Source: JBCCCJ01 sp039029315 (GTDB lineage: Bacteria > Bacteroidota > Bacteroidia > J057). Taken from it: DNA of 51,227 bases. Where the stretch lies: the NCBI GenBank assembly GCA_039029315.1, contig JBCCGK010000085.1, positions 1-51,227 of the forward strand, read 5' to 3'. Each line of letters starts with the position of its first letter. Within the stretch, counting starts at the first letter, position 1. Below the pieces are notes generated by a model. It was not told the origin of the DNA, made no database searches, and saw only the letters and a program-made list of their open reading frames with translations. Both the position numbers and the translations under genes were made by a program. Below are positions 17,228-26,704 of the stretch, one piece after another.

Positions 17228-18391
17228 CTACTCCACATCCCAACTCTCCAGCTTGTGGTAGATGTTCCAGTATTTCATATTGCGTCCAGGGTGGTCGCGA
17301 TTGGTGAGAATGATGATGGTACGATCATCCTCCACATCCCGGATATAGCAGGTTCGAAAGCCTCTCCACCATCCGAAATGATACATGATCTTTTTTCCAT
17401 CGAGCTTTTTGAGTCGCCATCCAAATCCGTAATTGCTTTTCCAGCGATTGCCTCCTTGCTGCGCCATCTCATGGAGCGTACTTTGCTTGAGAAGCCTGCC
17501 TTCTGTCAGCGCCCGGTCGAATTTGAAGATATCCATGACACTGGCATACATGCCTTTGTCTCCGACAACTCCATCGATATAATCATTTGGTGCACGATAA
17601 TAGCCTCTCCATCCGACCTTGTATCCAATGGCTTCTTGCGGAATCTCAGGGTCATGAACCCGGCTGTAGATCATGGATTGCTCCATCTCCAAAGGTTCGA
17701 AGACGCGTTCCTTCATGAATTCGGCAAATGACATTCCAGACAATTGCTCTACCAAAGAGGCTAGAATGACATAGTTGGTATTGCAATAATTGAAGCGACG
17801 ACCAGATCGAAAAAAAGTAATCGGATCATGGGTGACATATTGATGCAAAACATCAGAATTGGCCATGGGCTTCTTCCAATCCTTCCAATACCAACTCGCG
17901 ACCGCCATATAGCGAGCCATACCAGTGCGGTGTTGCAACAAATGTCTGATCGTCATTTTTTCATACGGCCAACCTGGAAGATAGCTGCATAGCTCATCGT
18001 CCAGGTCCTTGATGATTCCTTCTTCATACAGAAGGAGCACAGCCACTGCCGTAAATACTTTCGATACTGAAGCGAGTTGGAAGGAGGATTCCAGGGTCAG
18101 GGGAGTACGTGAGGGAAAGTGGCTATACCCATACGCACCCTGATGCAAAATTGTTCCCTGCTCGGCGACCAGAACTGCGCCATTGAATCGGCGCGAAGCA
18201 TGCAGCCCCTTGAAGTACTCTTCAAGTTTTTCACCTTTCAGTAACCGTAACGAAACGTCCTCCCATTCCTTCCACATTTGATTGGCATCCATGATACCAA
18301 CCATCGCTTGGGAAGGATGAATCTTCCTATTGGGGAGCAAGGCAAGCAAAAAAGTTGCAACAACGACAACCCACACTCGAATCCTTCTCAT
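17228..18391 (-). CDS. Beta-lactamase-fold serine hydrolase (second copy)
   Basis: Serine hydrolase of the class C beta-lactamase family. The open frame begins at 18412, but the ATG at 18391 (MRRIRVWVVVV..) opens the membrane/signal segment directly and is preferred, giving 387 aa. In the longer numbering the nucleophile is S115-V-S-K118, the Y-x-N motif is Y209-C-N211, and H345-F-G347 fits the third (HxG) motif, so the active site looks intact. The hydrophobic N-terminus lacks a lipobox, so it may be membrane-anchored or cleaved. It lies downstream of the plug-domain lipoprotein and upstream of the Wzi-like gene. Compared with the gene at 323-1888 it is shorter and lacks the long C-terminal extension. 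Confidence 0.88.
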   Translation of the reverse strand: MRRIRVWVVVVATFLLALLPNRKIHPSQAMVGIMDANQMWKEWEDVSLRLLKGEKLEEYFKGLHASRRFNGAVLVAEQGTILHQGAYGYSHFPSRTPLTLESSFQLASVSKVFTAVAVLLLYEEGIIKDLDDELCSYLPGWPYEKMTIRHLLQHRTGMARYMAVASWYWKDWKKPMANSDVLHQYVTHDPITFFRSGRRFNYCNTNYVILASLVEQLSGMSFAEFMKERVFEPLEMEQSMIYSRVHDPEIPQEAIGYKVGWRGYYRAPNDYIDGVVGDKGMYASVMDIFKFDRALTEGRLLKQSTLHEMAQQGGNRWKSNYGFGWRLKKLDGKKIMYHFGWWRGFRTCYIRDVEDDRTIIILTNRDHPGRNMKYWNIYHKLESWDVE

Positions 18392-18586
18392 CACGCAGTC
18401 TGATCTAATCAAGCAGATTTGTCAACAGATCCTTTATATTCTAACGTATTTCATTTCCCCAAACTCAATGTGCCAGAAGCTTGGAATCTGTTTCGGTTTC
18501 AGAAAAACAAGATTTGTTCCACAACTTCCGATATTCGCATATGGTCAACAAGACTATATGTAAGGATTTCGGAAGAAATGTCTGGG

Positions 18587-18985
18587 TTATTTTTTCATTC
18601 GAACATTGATCACCCCTTTACCAGCACCAACACCATAGCTGGCCAGGCTGGCTGGATCTGAGATCACATCTATCCTTTCAATATCGCCAGGGTTCAACAT
18701 AGAGATACTTCGATAGGAATGGCCCATTCTCCGACCATCGATCATATACAGAGGCTCGTCAGATCTCATGAGAGACCGTCCTCCTCTATTCACGAGGACT
18801 GAGATATTTTCCCCTGAACCTGTAACTTGGAGACCAGGAAGCCTGCGGAGCATCTCTGCGACAGAATCAGCTGGTGGATCAGGAATTTTGGCCGTTTGGG
18901 TGTGCGTACCGGTACAGGATGCGAGGAGCACGAACATGCCGAGCAGGAGGGCAAAAAAAAGATGAGTCTTGATGAAAGCTTTCAT
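18587..18985 (-). CDS. Stand-alone TonB-receptor plug-domain lipoprotein
   Basis: A 132-aa lipoprotein (lipobox LASC, C24) whose mature part, residues about 33-132, is a TonB-dependent receptor plug domain: an LRRLPGLQV start, RGGRSL, PLYMIDGRRM, and the NPGDIERIDVISDP block that normally precedes the barrel. No barrel follows: the frame stops after VINVRMKK. The lipid anchor replaces the normal barrel attachment. It could act as a decoy, partner or sealing piece for a receptor encoded elsewhere, or may be the remnant of a larger gene; the intact signal and complete plug argue against simple decay. Confidence 0.85.
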   Translation of the reverse strand: MKAFIKTHLFFALLLGMFVLLASCTGTHTQTAKIPDPPADSVAEMLRRLPGLQVTGSGENISVLVNRGGRSLMRSDEPLYMIDGRRMGHSYRSISMLNPGDIERIDVISDPASLASYGVGAGKGVINVRMKK

Positions 18986-19215
18986 GAAATAATTGCTGAA
19001 AAGGCGTAAACATTAAAGAAATGTCCAGATCAATGTATGAATTTACTGAATTTCACCTGTTTCAACAATGCTAATCTCGAAATCTGTTCTGAAAAGGCTA
19101 TTTGAATAGAAACAGATCCCTTTTAATTGCGTATTGCCTCATCCCCCTTGCGAAATTCTGTTTGTTCCGCCTGCTGGTCAATCGGAATGTTCCACATTGT
19201 CTGTTACACAGCTTC

Positions 19216-20130
19216 TTATCGGAGAGACAATTGTTCTACCTGTCCGATTTCCTGTGTATCAAAATCATACACAAAGGCAACGATTTTGAGGTTATCCAGG
19301 TTGAAATCAGGATTGATCTTCAGGGAATAACTTTTGGTAAAGCGCTGATTGGATTCGATGGCTGATTCGCTCAAAGCTTCTCCCCAGGAACCATTCAATG
19401 AGGCCCGGAATACATTATGATGGGTATATTCGGCAAGGTCTACCTTGCCTCCTGGTGCGCGATAATCTCTTTGCCAATCCACCACCTCTGTTTCGATCAG
19501 CCATACGCACAGCCGTTGGTTTTCATTCATGGGTTGAAGATATTTCACATCTATGACTGTCCCCAATTGCAGGCTGTCCTCATCCAGGCAATTAAAGATT
19601 CGGAGCCCCGCAGTGGGCGATTCCTGCAGACGTTTGCCTACTTCTGTCGGCCAGGAACCATGATTGCTATTCTTAACCGAGCGATCTATCATACCAAAAG
19701 GCACAACCCCACTGGGATTGAGTCCTGTATATATTTCGGTTCCGGCTGTTGTTGTAAAATCCGTATAAAACTTACTGGAGCTCGGACTAAAGTCGGATAA
19801 AGAACCTGCATGAATCACGACAAGTACTACCTGATCTGCAAAAGCTGAATGACTCAGATCATAGGCCGTTTCTGAGGCAACAGGGCAGTTCCCGCATTTA
19901 TGTCCCGTCATTTCTTCCAGAAGAACTTTTTTGGTGATGGGTTGTCCAGCAGGAAAGGGCGAAATCTTTGCCGCATCGAGTTCGCATTTTTCATCGGCAG
20001 GCAATTGTGCCAAATATTCAGGATCGAGGTATGGGGCCTCAATGATGTCGCAGCCTGTCTGCAAGAGGCTCGTCCCAACACAAACAATGATGAGCAATAA
20101 GAGGGATCGAAAAGAGGACAATGATTGCAT
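19216..20130 (-). CDS. Omp28-like outer-membrane lipoprotein
   Basis: A 304-aa lipoprotein (QTGC, C27) of the Omp28 family. A thioredoxin-like section contains C-G-N-C in TGHKCGNCP, followed by a second half of beta strands ending near VYDFDTQEI. Omp28 was first described in Porphyromonas as a surface lipoprotein; the CxxC may be redox active. The DUF6029 barrel gene lies 31 nt upstream on the same strand, a pairing I have seen in other Bacteroidota, so the two probably work together at the outer membrane. Confidence 0.88.
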   Translation of the reverse strand: MQSLSSFRSLLLLIIVCVGTSLLQTGCDIIEAPYLDPEYLAQLPADEKCELDAAKISPFPAGQPITKKVLLEEMTGHKCGNCPVASETAYDLSHSAFADQVVLVVIHAGSLSDFSPSSSKFYTDFTTTAGTEIYTGLNPSGVVPFGMIDRSVKNSNHGSWPTEVGKRLQESPTAGLRIFNCLDEDSLQLGTVIDVKYLQPMNENQRLCVWLIETEVVDWQRDYRAPGGKVDLAEYTHHNVFRASLNGSWGEALSESAIESNQRFTKSYSLKINPDFNLDNLKIVAFVYDFDTQEIGQVEQLSLR

Positions 20131-20161
20131 GATATCGGCAGATTAATGTTTTCAAAATAGA

Positions 20162-21823
20162 CTAAAACGTACTGGTGATGCTCAACCCAAATCCATTGGA
20201 TGCCGGGACTTCTCGACAAATCCCTCCCACACACAACAATCCTCGCCTCTGACGACTATAGGTAAGGGCAAAGCGATGAGCTTCAAAGGCATAAGCTACA
20301 GAAAAGTTGTAATAATGAACGCGACGATCAGGATCGGCGTTGCCATAATTGTATTCATCAAAAACGGTGATGTACCAATGAGGAGAAACAGACAATTCCA
20401 GTAGGCCCATTACCCAACTCCCCAAATCTTGCTTGGTATACATATGTTGAATTTCTCCTCGCAATGCGACTTTTCGTTTCAACTTATACTGCGCTTCGAA
20501 TACAGTTGCATGAGCATCGACGATCCCATATCCAGCAGTCGGACTTCCCAGTTCTACAATGTCCTTATTATAGCGCAGGTAAATGTATGTCAAAATGGTT
20601 CTTAGCTTTCGATTCCACTTCCTGTTGATCTCAATATTCATGTCTTGAAAATAGAGGTTGGCAGGATCTCCAAAGAAGGAACTCTCATATCGAAAGTCTG
20701 GTTCTGTAAAAACCGTATCCAGCCCATGAATTCGAGAGTAGTTCAAATAGATCTGTGTACCATATTTTCCCCCAAGCTTGGTCTTTCGTGGAATGGTATA
20801 AATCAACGTTCCTTGTATCCCAACCTCTCCATTGAGTTGGGTAGCATATGGGTACAAGGTTGGCAAACGATAGGTATGCAAACGCGAGAGTGCAGGCAAA
20901 AAACTCAGAGACAATTCCTGTAGGGTCACTGTGCGCTCTGAACGAAAGTCCATATTGTCTATCCGCTTAAAACTCGCAGTGGCACCAAAGCCTTTCTGGG
21001 AATACACAGCATTGACATAGAGTGCACTACCGGGATTGTAGACATATTTGTTCAACTGAAAGGGATCATTGATTTTGTAGGCGTATTCCGTATCCAGATT
21101 GAAGCCCCCCCGACTGACTCTGGCACGACCAGAGAAGGTAGAAACATTCTCAGGGAGTTGGAGACGGGTGTCCTGGTCCTCTTCATATTTGCTCATAATG
21201 CTTCCGCCGAGTGTGATCCGTGTCTTGGATTCCTTCATCCCTCCGAAGGCATCGTTGAGGTAGATTTCGGCATCTCCTCCGCGCAGAATGCTGCTACTCT
21301 TTTCCCAGAATTTTCGCTGCTTTCCGATCAATCCTTTCAGAACAATTCCCTTTTTGGGTCGCATACGCACCCGAATTCCATCGATCGAGTTGTCAATCCC
21401 AAGCGTCCATTCCTGATAGGCTCTGAATATGATTCCATTGCCAAATTGTTCGTAGAAATTCCCAACCGTGAGGTCGAGTTTCTCAGAGGAATAATCAGCA
21501 AATCGATACGCAATCCCTTGTCCTTTGTAGCGTTGGTCAAATCCGAGTAGAGGATTCAAATAGGCCTCATAACGTACTCCGGCGCTGAAATTCCCCTTTT
21601 GGTAGGTCAGTTGGAGATAACTGTTGGATAGCACCTTTTCATCTATTTCATCGGCTCCGATGATCGAATCCGGAAATAAATATTGTACATCTGATTGGAA
21701 GCTTCCGCTGATATTCCCCAATTGAAGATCCTGGGCATGCAGCGGAATAAGCAGTAGGGTAAGCAGGCTTCCAATCCCCAATCTGGTCAGATGATTAGCA
21801 ATAGCGTCTAAGTCAATTCTCAT
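20162..21823 (-). CDS. DUF6029 outer-membrane barrel protein
   Basis: A 553-aa protein with a signal peptide ending near LHAQD. A conserved front segment (LQLGNISGSFQSDVQYLF) and a GNFYEQFGNG block mark the DUF6029 family. Much of the rest is strand-rich with DNSIDGIRVRMRPKKG and ends in SNGFGLSITSTF, typical of a barrel. The function is not known. It is co-directional with the Omp28-like gene 31 nt downstream. A perfect TAnnTTTG -7-type element lies 24 nt upstream, at 21847-21854. Confidence 0.8.
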   Translation of the reverse strand: MRIDLDAIANHLTRLGIGSLLTLLLIPLHAQDLQLGNISGSFQSDVQYLFPDSIIGADEIDEKVLSNSYLQLTYQKGNFSAGVRYEAYLNPLLGFDQRYKGQGIAYRFADYSSEKLDLTVGNFYEQFGNGIIFRAYQEWTLGIDNSIDGIRVRMRPKKGIVLKGLIGKQRKFWEKSSSILRGGDAEIYLNDAFGGMKESKTRITLGGSIMSKYEEDQDTRLQLPENVSTFSGRARVSRGGFNLDTEYAYKINDPFQLNKYVYNPGSALYVNAVYSQKGFGATASFKRIDNMDFRSERTVTLQELSLSFLPALSRLHTYRLPTLYPYATQLNGEVGIQGTLIYTIPRKTKLGGKYGTQIYLNYSRIHGLDTVFTEPDFRYESSFFGDPANLYFQDMNIEINRKWNRKLRTILTYIYLRYNKDIVELGSPTAGYGIVDAHATVFEAQYKLKRKVALRGEIQHMYTKQDLGSWVMGLLELSVSPHWYITVFDEYNYGNADPDRRVHYYNFSVAYAFEAHRFALTYSRQRRGLLCVGGICREVPASNGFGLSITSTF

Positions 21824-21846
21824 GAGAAACGAATTCGTTCAAGTCT

Positions 21847-21854
21847 CAAATGTA
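21847..21854 (-). promoter_or_regulatory. Candidate -7 element upstream of DUF6029-Omp28 operon
   Basis: On the minus strand TACATTTG fits the Bacteroidota TAnnTTTG element exactly, 24 nt upstream of the ATG at 21823. The nearest upstream TTTG is only 15 nt away, shorter than the usual 18-20, so the call is tentative. Confidence 0.35.
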
Positions 21855-21960
21855 CAAAATTTCCTCTTCCAAAAGAGTCACGATCCTGACAAAGGAATCT
21901 ATTCCAGATAGCGGCTGATTTTTTCCATACAGAAAGCGTGAGAGTCAGCCTACATCTTCT

Positions 21961-24900
21961 TTATTCAAAGACAAATTCTCCTACCTCAATCACCTCGCTT
22001 TCGCTCCCCAATCTGACAGTGATTTCTTTTCGCGTTTGTTTGGCCTGGCCATAATTCAGGATTAATTCTGTTTGAATGGTCGTTGGGCCACTCAGGCGCA
22101 GCCGATTGCTTCCGTAATAGTTAACCTCAATTTTGTAAGTTCCTGGCATTGCGTTCCGAATCCAGAATTCTTCAGGGCCATATCCGCCTGTCAAGTCATC
22201 AGAAATATAGCCGCCTATCGCTGTCCGTTTATGTTGGAAATAACATTTTTCTCCTCTGGGATCTGTTACCCATAAATCCATGTCTACGCCATCGCTATCC
22301 CAATTGAGAACCACCCGCAGATCCGTAGGCATATCTGCAAAAAGTCGATCATCCATGAATCCCAGATCGAGTTCAGCACGACATTCACACTGCCCAAGGA
22401 TGGCATTGATTTCATGAGCAGCAATCACCCCTACATCCTTGAAGCGATCATCCCATTTCCTCTCCACGACTACATTCAAATATTCAATGGCTTCTTGATA
22501 GTCAGCATTGCGGGCATAGGCATGTCCAAGATCTCTGTAAGATTGGGGTTCTTCCTCCCGCAATTCAACTACTTTCAGAAAGATATCAATCGCCATCTCG
22601 GTTTGGCCAAGCTGAAGCAATCGATGTCCAAGGATTCTGAACAATTCATGATTGTCCAATTCCAGTTCTGCAATATTTGACAAGATCCGCAGGGCTTCAA
22701 GGCTATCTTCTTTTTGTCGAAAAAAATCAGCCATGTCTAAATAGAAAGAAGGGGAATCTCCATGTTTTGCTTTGAGAGTAAAGTAGGTTGAGGAATGCAC
22801 CGCTGCTGGCACAGCCGAAATGGTCTTCAAGTATGGTGTTTGCGGATTCCAGGCTTTCAGGCTGATGGCCCCCGTGCTCCCGGTAGGGGATGGTTTTACA
22901 GGCTTGTCTTCCTCTTCTTCCAGGCTGAGTGCATCCATAGAGAAGGAAGAGAATGAAGAGCCTAATTCATCATCTGCAAATCCATCGATATCGCTGTCTC
23001 CGGGGGCTGCCTCCATCCTTTCCTCCAAGGCTTCTTTTTTTAGAGGATCTGGCTTGAATGTTCCTTCTGGGATTTCGAACTCTCTCTCCCACCATGCCTT
23101 CCGCTGGGCAAAGGCCTCTGCGACCAGATCCAGTTGACTCATCAATTCAAATCGCTGTTTGTCATCTCTTTGCCTGACCAGGACATCATATTCTGCGCGA
23201 AGTTCTGGCGGGGGAATAATGTTATTCTCTACATAATCCTCTATGCGATCCAGCACAATCAAAGAGGTGTTGCGGGTGACGATTGAGAATTCCTTTCCAA
23301 TTCGGGTAATTTCTGCTTCATTCTGCTCAAATCTTCGATCGAGTTCGGCTAGCTTTTTTTGCGCCCAGATTCTGGGGACTTTCCCTCCGCCTCCCAAATG
23401 TTCCTGCTTTCTGATCGATACCTGCTCTCGATACAACACCGCTGATCCAATGCCAAAGTTGAGCTGTATGACGGCCTCATCCGAATCCATTTTTCCTGCG
23501 ATAGCAAAGGATTGATCAAGCTGTTGTGGAAGGGAAGGAAACATTTCAGAAATTGTCCCAGTAACCACTTCCGCTGACAGAAATTGAAACGCCTGTGTTC
23601 GAAGCCGTTGCAAGGCTTCATCTCTCGTCAGGTCCCGAAGTTGTATGAATTGTCCTCCACTCACCTCTGCCACATATTGAAGATAGCTGATATCTGCTTC
23701 CGGAGATGAATTCAATACATAAATAGGCCGTGTACCGATGCTTATCTCTGATTTTCCCACTGTCGACAACCCATCAGACAGCAATAGGACTTCATCACAT
23801 GTATAGTTCCTCATATCCAATTGTCCCAGTTGTGTCCCTCCGTCGTATTGGAGTGATTGGATCTCCTGCATCAATGCCTCAGCCTTTCCCCCAACAACAG
23901 GAAAGCGCCCCAGGTCTTGTGTGTCCACATGAAAGCCTACCAACTGGACTTCCCCCTGACCTATCCATTGAAGGTAAGCAGACAGAATGTCCTGTTCCTT
24001 GCTGAAGTCGCGACGCTGGGAAGAGTTGGACATATCCCATAGCAACAGAATTCGCTGTGGCTTGACTTTCTCACGCTCAATCGTCTCAACAGGAATATGA
24101 GCATAGAACCAGGAAGCGTCAGGTCCTGTTTCTTCAACAAATATTCGCTGATTGTTGGCTGGATGCGGAACCAACAGACCAATCTGTTGATTAGGGAGGT
24201 AATCACTGAGGTGCTTTTCGGCCAACCAGGAGTCCCGCCATGCATTGAATTGAAGATTGTTCAGTTCATTTTCATTGGGGATCGGGGCCTGGATTTGTTT
24301 GACGACCTCTATCCGTAAATCAAATTGCTTAACCTTATCCTCAAAAGCTAGTGGCAACAAATACTGAAGACCTTCTTCTCTGTAAGGCAATTCCTGCTCA
24401 TAGGCAATCAGTATCCTTTTGCTCCCTTCTGCAGGAATCGGAAATATCCTGGCTTTGAACACATTTCCTTTGCTCCATTCTAACAAACCGGGATCGATAT
24501 TTTTTCTGACAATCCCTTCAAATACTTGCCTGCCTTTGTCTTTTTCGACCACTACCCCTTCCCGCATTTGTCCCTCTATCTCCAAAGCAAAACGCGAAAC
24601 ACTCTGCCCTGCTCCCAGAGGAACATACAGCTGCCCTTCCAATACTCTGGAATGAGGATTGAAGAAGGTCATCTCCATAGTGGTTGTGGCAAGTGTTCCT
24701 ACTACTTGCACATCTACGGACAAGCTGCTCAGTTCGATGGGGCGCGACATCGTATCTCCCGGCAATTGGACCAAGACCGCTGGTGGAGGACCAATTGGGG
24801 AACTGCTCACAGGAGTGGTAGAGCTTGTTTGGGCTTTTTGGGTGGAGGAACAAGCAAGTAGAAAGAGAAAAAAAAGGACTAAAAGGGATCGGGGGATCAT
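21961..24900 (-). CDS. Large VIT/VWA/TPR/DUF2135 lipoprotein
   Basis: A long lipoprotein (lipobox LLAC, C17) read from the ATG at 24900. A start 14 codons earlier at 24942 would put 14 residues before the signal, so the inner start is preferred (979 aa). The order of domains is a VIT domain (about 45-170), a VWA domain with the DxSxS metal site (DMSNS, in RILLLWDMSNS), a charged coiled or linker region, TPR-like helices and a C-terminal DUF2135-like beta domain (VDMDLWVTDPRGEKCYF, then YFQHKR). VIT/VWA proteins bind partners through the metal site. The DUF2135 end resembles YfaP-type domains. It stands alone downstream of the argH intergenic region. Confidence 0.85.
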   Translation of the reverse strand: MIPRSLLVLFFLFLLACSSTQKAQTSSTTPVSSSPIGPPPAVLVQLPGDTMSRPIELSSLSVDVQVVGTLATTTMEMTFFNPHSRVLEGQLYVPLGAGQSVSRFALEIEGQMREGVVVEKDKGRQVFEGIVRKNIDPGLLEWSKGNVFKARIFPIPAEGSKRILIAYEQELPYREEGLQYLLPLAFEDKVKQFDLRIEVVKQIQAPIPNENELNNLQFNAWRDSWLAEKHLSDYLPNQQIGLLVPHPANNQRIFVEETGPDASWFYAHIPVETIEREKVKPQRILLLWDMSNSSQRRDFSKEQDILSAYLQWIGQGEVQLVGFHVDTQDLGRFPVVGGKAEALMQEIQSLQYDGGTQLGQLDMRNYTCDEVLLLSDGLSTVGKSEISIGTRPIYVLNSSPEADISYLQYVAEVSGGQFIQLRDLTRDEALQRLRTQAFQFLSAEVVTGTISEMFPSLPQQLDQSFAIAGKMDSDEAVIQLNFGIGSAVLYREQVSIRKQEHLGGGGKVPRIWAQKKLAELDRRFEQNEAEITRIGKEFSIVTRNTSLIVLDRIEDYVENNIIPPPELRAEYDVLVRQRDDKQRFELMSQLDLVAEAFAQRKAWWEREFEIPEGTFKPDPLKKEALEERMEAAPGDSDIDGFADDELGSSFSSFSMDALSLEEEEDKPVKPSPTGSTGAISLKAWNPQTPYLKTISAVPAAVHSSTYFTLKAKHGDSPSFYLDMADFFRQKEDSLEALRILSNIAELELDNHELFRILGHRLLQLGQTEMAIDIFLKVVELREEEPQSYRDLGHAYARNADYQEAIEYLNVVVERKWDDRFKDVGVIAAHEINAILGQCECRAELDLGFMDDRLFADMPTDLRVVLNWDSDGVDMDLWVTDPRGEKCYFQHKRTAIGGYISDDLTGGYGPEEFWIRNAMPGTYKIEVNYYGSNRLRLSGPTTIQTELILNYGQAKQTRKEITVRLGSESEVIEVGEFVFE

Positions 24901-25363
24901 GAGAGTTTGTTTGGATTTTTTGAAATATAGGTAAGGAATCATGAGAAATCAATGCAAATCCCTTTGGTGAAAGTTCCAAAGTCTAGCCAAAACATCATAA
25001 ATTCCGTTTTTCCAAGATTGACGATACGTTAAATAATACCGATTTTCGTAATTGCCAAATGAAAAAATTCATGCACATTTGTATCAGGCCATCGACCAGA
25101 TGCAAGCATCATAGAAGGCCTGCGGCTTTTGCTCTTACTTTTTGTCCAAGTTCTTTCAACTAGTCCTTACTCTTTGTGATTACCGTCATTGATTGAGAAG
25201 TTTTACCGAACTTCATCCTTAATCAATCAACTGAATAGGCAGATATAGGAACCCTCCTGTATCTGCCTCTTGGTTTTTCAGCGGGTACAGGGGTGGGGAG
25301 GCGGGAGAATTTTGACAATGCGTTTGTTTGGAATATTGAGGAGAAATTAATCCCTTTGCAGCT
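24901..25363. other. Intergenic region before argH
   Basis: This 463-nt gap separates the divergent VIT/VWA and argH genes. It holds one compound hairpin (25189-25230): TTGATTGA pairs with TCAATCAA, enclosing GAAGTT/AACTTC, with an 8-nt bulge on the right side. A weak promoter-like match (TTTG at 25327-25330, 20 nt, TCCCTTTG at 25351-25358) ends 5 nt before the argH ATG. Nothing else is recognised. Confidence 0.4.
25189..25230. repeat. Compound hairpin upstream of argH
   Basis: Outer arms 25189-25196 and 25223-25230 (8 bp) enclose inner arms 25197-25202 and 25209-25214 (6 bp, loop TTACCG), with 8 unpaired nucleotides at 25215-25222. It is 133 nt upstream of the argH start. It could be a binding site or a 5' leader structure; neither is shown. 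Confidence 0.4.
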
Positions 25364-26701
25364 ATGAAATTATGGGACAAAGGATACAAAATAGAGCAAG
25401 AGATCGAAACCTTCACAGTTGGAAAAGACCGTGAACTGGATCTGTTCCTTGCTCCCTGGGATGTATTGGGCACAATGGCCCATATCACCATGCTGGAATC
25501 TGTGGGATTGCTTGAAGCAGATGAACTTTCACTTCTTAAACAGGAGTTGACCTCTATTTATCGAGAGGCTCTGGAAGGTCGTTTTGAGATTCCGATTGGT
25601 GTAGAAGATGTGCATTCTCAAGTAGAACAACTGCTAACTGAGCGCTTGGGGGAAGTCGGAAAAAAAGTCCATAGTGGCAGATCCAGAAACGATCAGGTAC
25701 TGGTTGATCTGAAGCTGTACTTTTTGCACAGTATTCAGGAATTGGTGGAATTGATTCGTCCCTTGTTTCAGACACTGCTTGAGTTGAGTGAACGATATAA
25801 AGATATTTTGCTACCGGGATATACACATTTCCAGGTTGCCATGCCTTCCTCCTTTGGCTTGTGGTTTGGGGCCTATGCCGAAAGCCTGATTGATGATGTG
25901 ATTATGCTTCAGGCGGCTTGGAAGGTCGCGGATCAAAATCCATTGGGATCTGCCGCAGGTTATGGATCTTCCTTCCCGCTTAACAGAAGCATGACGACCA
26001 AATTGTTGGGATTCTCAACCCTCAGCTACAATGTGGTATATGCTCAAATGGGACGCGGAAAGACCGAAAAGCTTCTTGCATTTGCACTTTCCTCTATTGC
26101 TTCAAGTCTGAATAAGCTGGCTTCAGACATCTGTTTGTACATGAGTCAGAATTTTGGCTTCCTGACCTTTCCTGATGAGTTGACTACTGGGTCTAGCATT
26201 ATGCCACACAAAAAGAATCCGGATGTATTCGAGTTGGTGCGCGCTCGCAGCAACCGGCTACAGGCGTTGCCGGGAGAGATTTCTCAGATCATTTCTAATC
26301 TTCCTTCAGGCTATCATCGAGATCTCCAATTGGTCAAGGAATCTCTTCTTCCTGCAATAGAGGACACCAAATCCTGCATTCGCATTACTCAACATATGTT
26401 AGAGCGGATTATCATCTCTCCCTCTGTTCTGGATGATCCCAGGTACATCTATCTGTTCAGCGTAGAAGCTGTCAACAGGGAGGTATTGAATGGACTCCCT
26501 TTTAGGGAAGCTTATAAGAAAATTGGTCAGCAAATCGCTGAGGGGAAATTCCATCCTTCCAGAGAGGTCGCACACACCCATGAAGGGTCAATAGGAAATC
26601 TTTGTCTGGCGGACATTCAAGCAAAAATGGAGAGGCAATTAGCGGTCTTCAATTTTCAACGGTTTGAACAGGCGATCGAAGAGCTGTTGGCATCTAGCTA
26701 A
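25364..26701 (+). CDS. argH: Argininosuccinate lyase
   Basis: A 445-aa lyase that splits argininosuccinate into arginine and fumarate, the last step of arginine synthesis. The family marks are VHSGRSRNDQ (102-111), THFQVAMP with H155, and the loop GSSIMPHKKNPD at 276-287 with the catalytic serine. Length and N-terminus (LWDKGYKIEQEIETFTVGKD) are typical of Bacteroidota ArgH. The ATG at 25364 is clear. It is alone: no other arg gene is in the window, so arginine synthesis genes are scattered or lie elsewhere. It is convergent with the SDR gene, with three bases between the stop codons. Confidence 0.97.
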   Translation: MKLWDKGYKIEQEIETFTVGKDRELDLFLAPWDVLGTMAHITMLESVGLLEADELSLLKQELTSIYREALEGRFEIPIGVEDVHSQVEQLLTERLGEVGKKVHSGRSRNDQVLVDLKLYFLHSIQELVELIRPLFQTLLELSERYKDILLPGYTHFQVAMPSSFGLWFGAYAESLIDDVIMLQAAWKVADQNPLGSAAGYGSSFPLNRSMTTKLLGFSTLSYNVVYAQMGRGKTEKLLAFALSSIASSLNKLASDICLYMSQNFGFLTFPDELTTGSSIMPHKKNPDVFELVRARSNRLQALPGEISQIISNLPSGYHRDLQLVKESLLPAIEDTKSCIRITQHMLERIIISPSVLDDPRYIYLFSVEAVNREVLNGLPFREAYKKIGQQIAEGKFHPSREVAHTHEGSIGNLCLADIQAKMERQLAVFNFQRFEQAIEELLASS

Positions 26702-26704
26702 TTC

